A stretch of 52,716 bases of DNA from Micrococcales bacterium (GTDB lineage: Bacteria > Actinomycetota > Actinomycetes > Actinomycetales > Microbacteriaceae): NCBI GenBank assembly GCA_016212425.1, contig JACRGJ010000044.1, forward strand, positions 1 to 52,716, read 5' to 3'. The translations under genes and the position numbers were made by a program. This document shows, one piece after another, positions 8,801 through 16,831 of the stretch. Position 1 is the stretch's first letter. Each line of letters starts with the position of its first letter. Below the pieces are notes generated by a model that was given only the letters and a program-made list of their open reading frames with translations, was not told where the DNA came from and did no database searches.

Positions 8801-9039
8801 CGAGCGCCCAACTCCCCGGCCGCCTTGCGGGTGAAGGTGAGACCCAGGATGTGCTCCGGTGCCGCGTATCCGTTCGCCAGCAGCCAGAGCACGCGGTTGG
8901 CCATCGTCTCGGTCTTGCCGCTCCCGGCACCCGCGACGACCAGGGCGGGCTCGAGCGGGGGCGCCTCGATCACCGCGCGCTGCTGCTCCGTCGGCTCCGG
9001 AAGGCCCAGGCGCCGCGCGATCTCGCGGGCGTCGGTCAC
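5818..9039 (-). CDS. adnB: AdnB-like subunit: UvrD-type motor plus RecB-type nuclease
   Basis: 1073 residues from GTG 9039, which has GGAGG six bases upstream; GTG 9069 in the same frame (1083 residues) is an alternative. AdnAB is the heterodimeric helicase-nuclease that resects double-strand breaks in many actinobacteria. Motor motifs are intact: Walker A AGAGSGKT (36-43), LLDEYQDTS, GDPNQSIYGWRGAS, TIHGSKGLEWDAV and YVAVTRARHRL. The C-terminal RecB nuclease shows LGTLFHAWVE, KIDAVYQ, VVDWKTG and QLALY. It follows adnA directly on the same strand, the order known for mycobacterial adnA-adnB. It is convergent with the HGSNAT-like gene. Confidence 0.88.
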   Translation of the reverse strand: MTDAREIARRLGLPEPTEQQRAVIEAPPLEPALVVAGAGSGKTETMANRVLWLLANGYAAPEHILGLTFTRKAAGELGARIRARIGQLRQAGLMPGEPDPFSDPTVATYNSFANTIYLENAALLGRDPDGPVLGEAAAWQLARTVVLRSDDDRLPDLDRSPTTIVNAVLELSRALVENVADPEAVRAMARDFARLTDLEPGGGTYQVAKWASAVGALDVLVELAEGYRAEKLRRSAVEYSDQVALALQAVEARDAVATELRDRHRIVLLDEYQDTSVVQTRLLAALFAGTPVMAVGDPNQSIYGWRGASAGNLRRFPRDFGRPAAPAATYALTTSWRNGSAILAAANALVRPLTEPTASVLVPRLSASPAASAHPLDTVIRQTVVEEAQSVARWLRARVGTRRTPVLDENGGRPSAALLLRARRTQARFLEALRAEDVPFHVLGLGGLLAEPEIADLVSALAVLDDPDAGLELVRLLAGARWRIGAADLFALRRVASWLRDRDDAQHRYDDLLVERMRGSVSTGDGGSLVDALDFVAGAPDGHGQLEGFSPAGVERLRDAGLALRRLRRAAALELPDLVAAVEQELRVDIEVAANEHRPVAGAAMEAFSDALRGYLDLAEVGSLGGFLAWLRAAEAKEDLSPRSDPPEPGTVQVLTIHGSKGLEWDAVAVPRVVVDGLPARPQEGNGGWLGFGRLPWEFRGDSADLPVLPWRSAATKKELDTRGEEFSAAVARRSADEERRLVYVAVTRARHRLLLSGSFWATQREPRPPSPFLVELREAGLIDELPSAPQEERNPLGDASAAMFSWPRDPLGGRRSAVESAAALVAGATPALTGPWAQEVELLLRERAERLAAGGRVPVPIRVPASRFKDFVTEPDRVAAGMLRPMPERPYRATRLGTLFHAWVERRYGMAGGSDELDAEPFELDDPAVVDGVAADAAPDELAALERLQETFARSEWADRRPVEVEREIHLPFADRIVICKIDAVYQEGDRFEVVDWKTGRAPRDDADLERKQLQLALYRLAFARWRGVAPELIDAAFYFVADDLVIRPPHVDGEEELLARWHRAVPQDAAP

Positions 9040-9061
9040 TCGCGACCTCCGAGCCGTTCCG

Positions 9062-12000
9062 TCAGTCACTCGTGACCTCGCTGGTCCGGTGCAGCCGGTA
9101 AGACGACAGGTCCCACATCCCCCCGCGGTCGTCGAGCTCCACAAGGCCCCGGAACTCCGCGGCGGCGATCAGCCGCGCCGCCTCGAGGAGCCGCGCCCGC
9201 GCCGCCTCCACCTGCTCGACCTCGAACACCCGCTGCACGGCTTCGCGGTAGCGCCTGCCCTTGACCCCGCTCTTGACGAACAGCAGCTTCGCCCCGCCGC
9301 CGCGGTGCTCGCCGTGCACCGCGAGCGCCTCGTCGAGCACCCCGGAGGCGTACGCCAGCTGGTAGGACCCGAGCTGCGGATGCGCCGCCACGTCCTCGGC
9401 CTTCGTGATCGCCGATCCGGTCTTCAGGTCGACGATCACGACCGAGCCGTCGGCGGCCCGCTCGACCCGGTCGATCGAGCCGGTGACGACCGCCTCGGCC
9501 AGCTCCAACCGGAAGCGACGCTCCGCGCCGACGAGGGTCTTGCCCGAGCCGGCGAACTCCGTGAGGTAGTCCGAGAGGCCCTCGGCGAGCACGCGCGTGA
9601 GCCGGCGCTGGCGCTCCGCCAGCCAGGGCGCTTCGAAGGCGAGCTCGCCCCAGCGCGACTCGATCGCGCTCCACACCGCGTCGAAGCCCGGATCCCCGGC
9701 GGTCTCCATGGCCCAGTGCACGATCGTCCCCACGTTCGCCGCCGTCCCCGGATCACCCCCGGCGACCTGATCGAGGAACCAGTCGAGCGGGGACTGCTCG
9801 AGCGCGTCGACGCCCGACGGCGACACCGGGACCGGATCGCCCTCGTGCAGCGGCCGATCCGTCGAGACGGGCAGCAGCCCGAGCCACTGCGCGGGATCCG
9901 CTCCTGGGACGCCCTCGGCGGCGAGCCGGGCGAGGGTCGCCGCCGAGTCCGCCCGGTGCGGGGATGTCGGGTTCGCCGCGATCCGCCGCAGGCGACCGAC
10001 CGTTCCCCGCAGAGTCAGCGGCAGGCGCGGATGCTCCGAGTCGCTCTCGGACGCCGGGTCGACCGGCAGCGGCTCCTCGCCCGGGGCGGCGCCCAGACGC
10101 AGCAGCGGGCTCGGTTGCTCCTCTTCATTGGCGACCGCCGTGAGCAGCACCCGGCGCGACGCCCGCGACACCGCGAGGGCGAACATCCGCAGCTCGTCGT
10201 GGAGCACCGCCTGCCGCTCGTCGAGCGCCTCCGCTTCGGCAGCGGCGTCGCGCGCGGCGACGAGCCGCTGGGGCGAGAGCAGCGTCCCCCGGGGACGCGG
10301 GTTCGGCCACACCCCCTGCTGGAGACCGGCGACCACCACGAGATCGACCTCCACCCCCACGAGCGCGGAGGGGGTGGCCACGAGCACCGCGTCGTCGAGG
10401 GCCCGCGGCAGGAGGATGTCCTCCGGCACCTCCGCGTCGAGCACCTCCGCGAGGAACTCGGCCGCCGGGACGTCCGGACGCCGTTCGGCGAAGCGCTTGG
10501 CGGCGGTGAAGAGCGCCACGACGCCGTCCAGGCTGCGGTTCGCCTCCGCGGCGCCCAGCCCCTGGCCGAGCGCCTGCCGCCGCCACGGCTCCGCGAGTCC
10601 GCTGCGGTCCCAGGCCAGCCAGAGCAGGTCCTCGATCGACCCGTCGCTCCCGCGCAGCTGCCGCAGCGTCTCGGCCAGTCGAGCGGCTTTCCGAGCGGAC
10701 CGCGAGTCGATCGTCGCCAGACGCGCCGGGTCTCCGAGCGCCTCCGCGACCAGCTCCGTGCCGGGGCGGTGTCCGCCCCCCGCGAGCTCCTCGGCCCGCA
10801 GGGCACGCCGCAGTCGCCGGAGGGCGAGCGGATCCAGGCCCCCGAACGGACCGAGCAGCAGCCCCTCCGCGGTCTCGGCGTCGAGCGGAGCGCGGCCGGC
10901 GCCGACGTCGACGAGCGTGAGCAGCGCCCGAGCCGCCCCGTCGTCGCGCAAGGCGATGCCGCCGGACCCGCCCCGCGTGGGCACGTCGGCCAGGGTGAGG
11001 CTCCGCGCGAGGACGGGAACGCGGCCGCCGCTGCGCACCACGACCGCCATCCGGTTCCACGGCACCCCGTCGACGAGGTGCGCCTCGCGCAGCGCCCTGG
11101 CGATCGCCGCCGCTTCGCGCGCCGGGGAGAGCGCCGTGATCCGCTCGACCGGCGGATGTGCGGACGCCGTCGCTCGCGGAGCCCCGCTCGGCTGCGCGGA
11201 GGCGGGCCGCGCGGCCGCCGCCCGCTGCCGTCCCGCGGCCGCCGTGCCGATCCGGTCCGTGACCGCCGAGACGAGGTGGCGGATGCCGGGGCCGTGCCGG
11301 TGCACCCGGTCCAGCACCAGCTCCCGCACCGGCACGCCGAGTCGGGACGCGAGCTGGCCGAGCGCCGTCGGCTCGCCCCCGCGGAAGGCGTTCGCGGCCA
11401 CGTCCGGGTCGCCGAAGGCCACGACGGGGATGCCGCGCCCCGCGAGCGCCCGCAGCACCGCCGTCGCCGAGGCAGTGGCCTCCTGCAGATCGTCCACGAG
11501 CACGAGCCGGAGCGCGTCGACCCGCGGACCCGCCGTCCCGTCGGCGATCGCCCGCGCGGCGTACTGTGCGAGCTCGGCGGGGTCGAACTGGTCGGGCCGG
11601 GCGGAGGCGATGACGTCGAGGTAGGTCTCGAGGAAGCGCCCCGCCGCCACCCACTCGGGACGTCCGCTCCGCTCCCCCGCGGCCGCCACATCCGCCGGGG
11701 TCAGACCGTGCTCCGTCGCGCGGCCGAGCAGCTCCCGCAGCTCGGTGCGGAAGGCGCGCAGGCCGCGCACCCGCGGTTCGAGCTCCGGAGGCCACGGCAC
11801 GGCGTCCACCCCGTCCCGCTCGCCGAGGAGCGTCGCGAAGTCGAGGTCCTGCTCCCCGCCGGTGATCAGCCGAGGAGCCGGACGACCCGCGAGCCGGGCG
11901 GCCGCGGTGACGAGCTCGAACGCGAGCGAGGGCACGGTGCGCACCCGCGGCCCGTCGGTCGGCACCCCGAGGCGGAGGGCGACGGCGTCGCGCAGCCGGG

Positions 12001-12229
12001 TGGCGCCGGCCCGCGACGGGGCGAGCACGAGCGCGGCATCCGCCGTCCAGCCCCTCCGCGCGACCCGGTCTGCGAGGAGCTCGATCAGCACCGTCGTCTT
12101 CCCCGACCCCGGAGCCCCGAGCACCGCGGCGCTGGCGTCGAGGGGCAGGTCGAGCACGGCGCGCTGCCGCGGATCGAGGGCGACGGGATCGCGGGGCGCC
12201 GGGTCGACGCGGAAGCGGATCTCCGTCAC
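9062..12229 (-). CDS. adnA: AdnA-like subunit: degenerate motor plus RecB-type nuclease
   Basis: 1055 residues from GTG 12229; GTG 12235 is also possible, but the -10 spacing favours 12229. Partner of AdnB in end resection. Walker A GAPGSGKT (38-45) is intact. Motif II reads LVDDLQEAT instead of the usual DExQD, and motif III reads GDPDVAANAFRGG, so the motor looks less canonical than that of AdnB. The C-terminal nuclease has VGTIVHWAME, SIDRVE, IVDLKTG and QLGSYQLAY, so a second active nuclease centre is predicted. A long Ala/Pro/Arg-rich linker lies around residues 330-360. The gene is divergent from DUF3107 and followed by adnB after 22 bp, or overlapping if adnB starts at 9069. Confidence 0.85.
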   Translation of the reverse strand: MTEIRFRVDPAPRDPVALDPRQRAVLDLPLDASAAVLGAPGSGKTTVLIELLADRVARRGWTADAALVLAPSRAGATRLRDAVALRLGVPTDGPRVRTVPSLAFELVTAAARLAGRPAPRLITGGEQDLDFATLLGERDGVDAVPWPPELEPRVRGLRAFRTELRELLGRATEHGLTPADVAAAGERSGRPEWVAAGRFLETYLDVIASARPDQFDPAELAQYAARAIADGTAGPRVDALRLVLVDDLQEATASATAVLRALAGRGIPVVAFGDPDVAANAFRGGEPTALGQLASRLGVPVRELVLDRVHRHGPGIRHLVSAVTDRIGTAAAGRQRAAAARPASAQPSGAPRATASAHPPVERITALSPAREAAAIARALREAHLVDGVPWNRMAVVVRSGGRVPVLARSLTLADVPTRGGSGGIALRDDGAARALLTLVDVGAGRAPLDAETAEGLLLGPFGGLDPLALRRLRRALRAEELAGGGHRPGTELVAEALGDPARLATIDSRSARKAARLAETLRQLRGSDGSIEDLLWLAWDRSGLAEPWRRQALGQGLGAAEANRSLDGVVALFTAAKRFAERRPDVPAAEFLAEVLDAEVPEDILLPRALDDAVLVATPSALVGVEVDLVVVAGLQQGVWPNPRPRGTLLSPQRLVAARDAAAEAEALDERQAVLHDELRMFALAVSRASRRVLLTAVANEEEQPSPLLRLGAAPGEEPLPVDPASESDSEHPRLPLTLRGTVGRLRRIAANPTSPHRADSAATLARLAAEGVPGADPAQWLGLLPVSTDRPLHEGDPVPVSPSGVDALEQSPLDWFLDQVAGGDPGTAANVGTIVHWAMETAGDPGFDAVWSAIESRWGELAFEAPWLAERQRRLTRVLAEGLSDYLTEFAGSGKTLVGAERRFRLELAEAVVTGSIDRVERAADGSVVIVDLKTGSAITKAEDVAAHPQLGSYQLAYASGVLDEALAVHGEHRGGGAKLLFVKSGVKGRRYREAVQRVFEVEQVEAARARLLEAARLIAAAEFRGLVELDDRGGMWDLSSYRLHRTSEVTSD

Positions 12230-12235
12230 GCCCAC

Positions 12236-12241
12236 ACGCTA
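12236..12241 (-). promoter_or_regulatory. -10 hexamer TAGCGT of adnA, leaderless start
   Basis: On the minus strand TAGCGT is followed by six bases (gtgggc) and GTG 12229. The spacing matches many other starts in the window. Confidence 0.55.
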
Positions 12242-12330
12242 ACCCGGCCCTCCGACGCCGCCGACCCGCCCCTGTCGCCCGGCGATTCCGCCGAGGGTGA
12301 ACCGCGATCGGCCGCGGGCGAGCGCTGTCC

Positions 12331-12336
12331 TATCCT
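12331..12336 (+). promoter_or_regulatory. -10 hexamer TATCCT of the DUF3107 gene
   Basis: TATCCT, six bases (ggccgg), then GTG 12343; a predicted leaderless transcript. Confidence 0.6.
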
Positions 12337-12342
12337 GGCCGG

Positions 12343-12567
12343 GTGGACATCCGCATCGGCATCGCCAACTCCGCCAGGGAGATCGCCTTCGAGTCGGCGC
12401 AGACCGCCGCCGAGATCGAGAAGACCGTCTCGGACGCTCTCGAGTCGGAGGCGAAGTACGTCCGGCTCCGCGACGAGAAGGGCCGCCTCTACCTGGTGCC
12501 GACCGTCTCGTTCGCCTACCTCGAGGTCGGCAGCGAGGAGACCCGGCGCATCGGGTTCGTCGCCTGA
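12343..12567 (+). CDS. DUF3107 family small protein
   Basis: 74 residues from GTG 12343. The sequence (MDIRIGIANSAREIAFES near the start; YLVPTVSFAYLEVGSEE later) matches the DUF3107 family, short acidic actinobacterial proteins of unknown function; the mycobacterial member is known as TB9.4. No signal peptide or membrane segment is present. It is divergent from adnA and 19 bp upstream of a small membrane-protein gene. The family is usually found near the RhlE-type helicase and ferritin-like genes, which here sit 9 kb away across the inserted cassette. Confidence 0.85.
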   Translation: MDIRIGIANSAREIAFESAQTAAEIEKTVSDALESEAKYVRLRDEKGRLYLVPTVSFAYLEVGSEETRRIGFVA

Positions 12568-12586
12568 GCCGGCCGGAGGATCGCGC

Positions 12587-12886
12587 ATGGTCGAGTTCAT
12601 CTGGGTGACGGTGCTCGGACTCGGCATCGGAACGGTGCTGCGCTACACGCTGCCCGGTCGCGGCGCGTACGGCATCGTGCTGCTGCCGGCGGTCGGCGGC
12701 ATCGTCGCCGCGGGCGTGTGGGCCACGGTGACCTGGGCGGGCTGGACACCGGATTCCCCGTGGCCCTGGGTTCTCGCCCTCGGCGCCGCCGCGATCGCCT
12801 CGACCGGCGCGGCGGTCTTCGCCTCCCGCCGCCGAGCGAAGGGCGACGCCCGCCTGCTGCATCAGCTCTCCGGCGGGCGCGCGTAG
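12587..12886 (+). CDS. small membrane protein, three predicted helices
   Basis: 99 residues from ATG 12587, with GGAGGA at 12575-12580. Three hydrophobic stretches are visible: FIWVTVLGLGIGTVLRYTL, YGIVLLPAVGGIVAAGVW and WPWVLALGAAAIASTGAAVF, followed by a basic tail. No known family was recognised. Its TAG stop (12884-12886) lies inside the first copy of the 39-bp repeat, so the insertion of the neighbouring cassette left the reading frame intact. It probably forms a two-gene unit with DUF3107. Confidence 0.75.
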   Translation: MVEFIWVTVLGLGIGTVLRYTLPGRGAYGIVLLPAVGGIVAAGVWATVTWAGWTPDSPWPWVLALGAAAIASTGAAVFASRRRAKGDARLLHQLSGGRA

Positions 12887-12907
12887 ACGGGCGCCCGCGC
12901 TACGCGG
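12869..12907. repeat. 39-bp direct repeat, left copy (att-like, terminator-like)
   Basis: Identical over 39 bases to 21607-21645; the sequence diverges immediately on both sides. It contains two mutually exclusive hairpins: GCGGGCGC (12873-12880) with GCGCCCGC (12891-12898), and CGCGTAG (12880-12886) with CTACGCG (12900-12906). The plus-strand TAG at 12884-12886 ends the membrane-protein gene. The CTA at 12900-12902 is the equivalent of the ferritin-like gene's stop in the other copy. It probably acts as a bidirectional terminator and as the junction of the inserted cassette. Confidence 0.9.
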
Positions 12908-12925
12908 CGTCTTCCGTCCCAGGTT

Positions 12926-14995
12926 TCAGTAACGCGCTCCACGGCGATTGAGAGGCTCAACGACGGCCGCGTCGACGAACGTGTGGGCGCGATCGTCAAG
13001 CCAGAGGTGCAGTCGGGCCGGCCCTCCCGGCGGGCGCATGAGCAATCTGATCGGCTGGCTCACTCGGAACGGCGTCACCTCGGGCACCGAGATGTCGAGT
13101 TCCGCGTGAACGGGCGGATGCGGGGATCCCGCAGGCCCCCACGCCGCGCGGAGCGTGCCGCGAAGCGGATCGGGACCGTGGTGAGAGATCCGCACCCCGA
13201 GGTCGAATGGGGCCGTCGGCACCGGGATGTCGGCTCCCGCCGCAACGGGTACCAGGTCGACAACGAGCACCGTGTCCGCGTTGACCGCCTGCGGAGCGAG
13301 TCCCCCACGGTCCTTCGTGCGCCGGTCCGCGTCCACGAGCCCCGCCATCTCGTGCTCCACGTCCGTGAGCTCGGTATAGACATACCCCGCGAAGCGGTCG
13401 TGCCGGCGCAGTTCCTGCGTCTGCCAGCGCAGATGCCACGCGCGCTCTAGGGGCGTGAAGCCGGCCCCGTATTCGCTGTTGAGAATTGGGATGCCTGTGC
13501 GCGACATCTGATCTGACGCGTACAACCCCTTGTCGACGACGAAGTCCGAGCCGAGAGCAACCTCGAAGCGGTCCCGCACTCCCGATGCCAGGTCGCGCAG
13601 GTTGTTCGCCCACGCCTGCGGATCGGGGTCGTAATAGTGCCAGTCGACGAGGTCGGTGCGCACGTGCGCCCATCCGGAGTTCTCGACGACGGGCCGCGTG
13701 CTATCGAGCGCCTGAAGCGTGTCGTAGGCGTGAACAGCGGCGGCCGCGCGCTCGGGGCTGCCTGGGATGTCCCAGTCGAGGCCCCACTCCTCGTTGTACA
13801 GGCCCCAGATCACCAGTGACGGGTGATTCCCGTCCCTCTCGACGATCTCGGGTAGCTGCGCCTCGAACGCGGCAGCGGACTCCGGCGACCACCGGCTCGG
13901 CCCGGGCGGCTCCGCCCAGACCAGCACTCCCAGGCGGTCGGCGTGATGCAGCCAGCGCGGTTCCTCGAACTTGATGTGCTTACGGGAGAGGTTGTACCCG
14001 AGCTCCCGGGTCAGCTCGAGGTCGCGGAGGAGGGCGCGGTCGTCAGGCGCGGTGATCCCGGTCTCCGGCCAATAGCCCTGATCCAGAACACCGCGAAGGT
14101 AGAGGCGCTCGCCGTTCAGGCGCAGTTCCTCACCGCGTGCTTCGATACGGCGCAAGCCCGCGGTCACCACGACGCGATCGTCTCCCGTTGTCACTTCGAC
14201 GGCGTAAAGGTGCGGATTCGCGGGCGACCAGAGTCGAGGCTGGTCCACCTCCAGCCGCCCCGAGAACGCGCCGTGGGCATCCGCGTGGAGGAGTGCGCTG
14301 CTGGTCTCGGCGCGCACCTCGACCATTGCGCCGCCGGGACGGTCGCCAGCAACCCGACCGATCACGTCGAAGCCGGTCAGCGACTCGCCGCGGAGACTGA
14401 CGGCGGCGACGTAGCTACGTCCTGGGCTTTCCAGCCACACGGACTGCCAGATCCCCGAGCTCGGAGTGAACGCACACCCGTCGTAGTCGTCGCGCGGTAT
14501 CGAGCGCTGTTTCCCGTGCGGGATGCTGCGTTTATCGGCCGGCGCATGAACCTCGACGACGAGGTCGGCGGGCACTCCGGGGTCGACCCGCTCCGTCACA
14601 TCGAACGAGAATGGGGTATATCCCCCGCGGTGAGTGCCGATCTCGACACCGTCCAGAAGTACCCGCGCAGCATGGTGAACCGCCCCAAAGTGAAGCAGGA
14701 CGCGGCGACCCCTCCACTCGTCCGGGACGACGACGGTCCGACGGTACGCGGCGCGCTCCAGCCAGGTGCGCTGCACGGTGGAGGCTGCAGTTTCCCACGC
14801 GAAGGGCACGATGATGGTGGTCGGGGCGCCGCCGTCTGGCACGAACTCCCAGGTGCCGTTGAGCGGCAGCCAGTGCTCCGACCGGTCGAAATCAGGGCGG
14901 GGGTACTCGGGCTTGGGGAGCGACAAAGGGGTGGTTCCTTCTGGGTGCGGAATGCGGAGGTCGACGGTCGAATCGAGAGGCCGGGAGTCGAGCAC
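12926..14995 (-). CDS. glycoside hydrolase family 2 (beta-galactosidase/glucuronidase-like)
   Basis: 689 residues from GTG 14995. TTG 14926, preceded by AGAAGGA, would begin at LSLPKPEYPRPDFDR, a typical GH2 N-terminus, and may be the true start. Jelly-roll, immunoglobulin-like and TIM-barrel domains follow. The acid/base pair is N401-E402 in GLYNEEWG and the nucleophile is E508 in LNSEYGAG. No signal peptide is present, so it acts in the cytoplasm on imported oligosaccharides. It is last in the operon after the ABC importer genes. The exact sugar (galactoside, glucuronide, arabinopyranoside or mannoside) cannot be read from the sequence. Confidence 0.85.
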   Translation of the reverse strand: MLDSRPLDSTVDLRIPHPEGTTPLSLPKPEYPRPDFDRSEHWLPLNGTWEFVPDGGAPTTIIVPFAWETAASTVQRTWLERAAYRRTVVVPDEWRGRRVLLHFGAVHHAARVLLDGVEIGTHRGGYTPFSFDVTERVDPGVPADLVVEVHAPADKRSIPHGKQRSIPRDDYDGCAFTPSSGIWQSVWLESPGRSYVAAVSLRGESLTGFDVIGRVAGDRPGGAMVEVRAETSSALLHADAHGAFSGRLEVDQPRLWSPANPHLYAVEVTTGDDRVVVTAGLRRIEARGEELRLNGERLYLRGVLDQGYWPETGITAPDDRALLRDLELTRELGYNLSRKHIKFEEPRWLHHADRLGVLVWAEPPGPSRWSPESAAAFEAQLPEIVERDGNHPSLVIWGLYNEEWGLDWDIPGSPERAAAAVHAYDTLQALDSTRPVVENSGWAHVRTDLVDWHYYDPDPQAWANNLRDLASGVRDRFEVALGSDFVVDKGLYASDQMSRTGIPILNSEYGAGFTPLERAWHLRWQTQELRRHDRFAGYVYTELTDVEHEMAGLVDADRRTKDRGGLAPQAVNADTVLVVDLVPVAAGADIPVPTAPFDLGVRISHHGPDPLRGTLRAAWGPAGSPHPPVHAELDISVPEVTPFRVSQPIRLLMRPPGGPARLHLWLDDRAHTFVDAAVVEPLNRRGARY

Positions 14996-14999
14996 GAGA

Positions 15000-15899
15000 T
15001 CAGCCCTTCACGCTTCCGGCCAGAATCCCTGCGATGAACTGCTTCTGCAGGGCGATGAAGAGAACAAGAAGGGGAACCAGTGCCAGCGAACTCGCGGCGA
15101 GCAGCTCGCCGGTGACGGTGGCGTAGTCCGCGCCGATGCGGTTCCCCGTGATGTTCTGCGCGAGCGTGGAGAGCACCACTTGCAACGTGGCCATGCGGTC
15201 GGAATTCGCGATGACCACCGGCCAGACGAAGTCGTTGTAGATATTCATGATGGTGAGCACCCCGAGCCCCGCGACACCCGGGCGGATCACCGGCAGCACT
15301 ACTCGCCAGAAGATTCCAAACTCGCTGCAGCCGTCGACGCGCGCCGCGTCGAGCAGTTCGTCGGGAACGGCGGAGATGACCTGTCGCATCCAGAAGATGG
15401 CGAAGGCGTCCACCGAACCGGGAAGCACAAGCGCCTGATAGGTGTCCACCCAGCCGAGCTCTTTCATCTCCAGCAGCAGCGGGATGATCAGCACGATCGT
15501 CGGCAGCATCAAGGTCACGAGCACCGCCCCGAAGATGACGCTCTTGCCACGAAACTCGTACTTCGCGAACGCGAACCCTGCCAGGGGAGCGAAGAACAAG
15601 GTCATCCCGCCCTTGAGCACCAGGACGATCGCGGTGGTCAGGAATCCCGAGGCGATCGGCACGTCCCGCAGCACCCGAAGGAAGTTCTCGAGGGTGAACC
15701 CGGTCGGATCGAACACCAACGGGTCGCGGATGATGTCGACGGGCGTCTTGAACGCCGACAGCAGCGCCCAGCCGACGGGGGCGAGGAACAAACCGGTAAG
15801 CAGCAGAAGGAAGGCGTTCCGCAGAATGCGCGCGCGCCGTCTGCGTGGACCCCGCGGTAGGCGCGCGGCCGGTGAGGTGGCGAGGGTCGTCACGAGCAT
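15000..15899 (-). CDS. carbohydrate ABC transporter permease (MalG type)
   Basis: 299 residues from ATG 15899, which overlaps the stop of the upstream permease as TGATG. Six membrane helices are predicted. The EAA loop, DAARVDGCSEFGIFWRVVLP, contacts the ATPase. This is the inner-membrane half-channel of a CUT1 sugar importer. No ATPase gene is in the cassette, so it probably uses a shared MsiK-type ATPase encoded elsewhere, as is common in actinobacteria (inference). It is followed by the GH2 gene after 4 bp. Confidence 0.9.
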   Translation of the reverse strand: MLVTTLATSPAARLPRGPRRRRARILRNAFLLLLTGLFLAPVGWALLSAFKTPVDIIRDPLVFDPTGFTLENFLRVLRDVPIASGFLTTAIVLVLKGGMTLFFAPLAGFAFAKYEFRGKSVIFGAVLVTLMLPTIVLIIPLLLEMKELGWVDTYQALVLPGSVDAFAIFWMRQVISAVPDELLDAARVDGCSEFGIFWRVVLPVIRPGVAGLGVLTIMNIYNDFVWPVVIANSDRMATLQVVLSTLAQNITGNRIGADYATVTGELLAASSLALVPLLVLFIALQKQFIAGILAGSVKG

Positions 15900-16813
15900 C
15901 AGTCCTTGGGGCGTAGCAGTCGGACGAACCCGAGCGAGAGCGCGAGCACGAGGATCACGAGCAGGAACGAGTTCGCCGCCCCGGTGCCGAGGTCGGCGCG
16001 GGTGATGTTGTCGTAGAGGTAGAGCCCGGCGGTGGTGGTGGACCCGTACGGCCCACCCTGAGTCACCACGAACGGTTCGGCGAACATCTGGAACACGGCG
16101 AGGGTCTGCAGCACCACGCTGAACAACAGCGTCCGTCGAAGGAGCGGCACGGTGATGCTCCACAGTTGTCGCGAACGACTGGCGCCGTCCAGGTCGGCGG
16201 CCTCGTAAAGGGTGTCGTCGATGGCTTGAAGCCCGGACAGCAGGATGATGACGATGAACCCGGTGGTCTTCCACAGGAACAGCAGCGCGAGGGTCGGCTT
16301 CGCCCACGCGCTGGTGGTCAGCCACCCGATCGGCGGTATCCCGATGAGGCCCAGGACGCTGTTGATCGCGCCGTAGTTCTGGTCGAAGAGCACGATCCAG
16401 ATCTGCGCGATCGCCACCAGCGGTGTGACAAAGGGCACGATGAAGGCCACGCGGTAGAAGCCGCGCAGGCGCAGTTTCATGTCGTTGAGAAGCACCGCGA
16501 CGATCACAGCGAGCACCATCTGTGCCGGCACGATGAGCAGCCACAGCGCCCCGGAGTTGGCCAGGCCTTGCCAGAATCCCGCGTTCGTCAGCAGGTAGCT
16601 GTAGTTTCCGAGCCCCACCCACTCAGCAGGGCCGATGCCGCGCCAGTTCGTGAAGCTTAGCCGCAACGTGAAGAGCAGAGGATAGACGCTGAAAGCCACG
16701 AAGACCGCGACGAACGGCAGGACGAAGAGGTAGGGCGCGAGCGTCCGTGTCAGGAAGATGCCCTTGCGGGCCCGCGGCAGCGCGCGGGCCCGCAAGGTGG
16801 TGCTCATAGTCAC
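15899..16813 (-). CDS. carbohydrate ABC transporter permease (MalF type)
   Basis: 304 residues from GTG 16813, with AGGA seven bases upstream; ATG 16807 is an alternative. A basic N-terminus is followed by six predicted membrane helices. The EAA-type loop is YEAADLDGASRSRQLWSITV. It forms the second half-channel with the downstream gene, whose ATG overlaps this stop. It lies 18 bp after the solute-binding protein gene in the same operon. CUT1-type oligosaccharide uptake is the expected role. Confidence 0.9.
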   Translation of the reverse strand: MTMSTTLRARALPRARKGIFLTRTLAPYLFVLPFVAVFVAFSVYPLLFTLRLSFTNWRGIGPAEWVGLGNYSYLLTNAGFWQGLANSGALWLLIVPAQMVLAVIVAVLLNDMKLRLRGFYRVAFIVPFVTPLVAIAQIWIVLFDQNYGAINSVLGLIGIPPIGWLTTSAWAKPTLALLFLWKTTGFIVIILLSGLQAIDDTLYEAADLDGASRSRQLWSITVPLLRRTLLFSVVLQTLAVFQMFAEPFVVTQGGPYGSTTTAGLYLYDNITRADLGTGAANSFLLVILVLALSLGFVRLLRPKD

Positions 16814-16831
16814 AAGAGGATCCTGGCGCCT

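Noticed and set aside
8717-12886. A very long open frame (about 1,390 codons) on the plus strand opposite adnA and adnB.
   Set aside because: It is antisense to two proteins with complete family motifs, has low-complexity Arg/Pro/Gly composition typical of GC-rich shadow frames, and only its last 100 codons (the small membrane protein) read as protein.
12869-12907. An insertion-sequence terminal repeat.
   Set aside because: The copies are direct, not inverted, repeats, the insert has no transposase, and 39 bp is too long for a target duplication.
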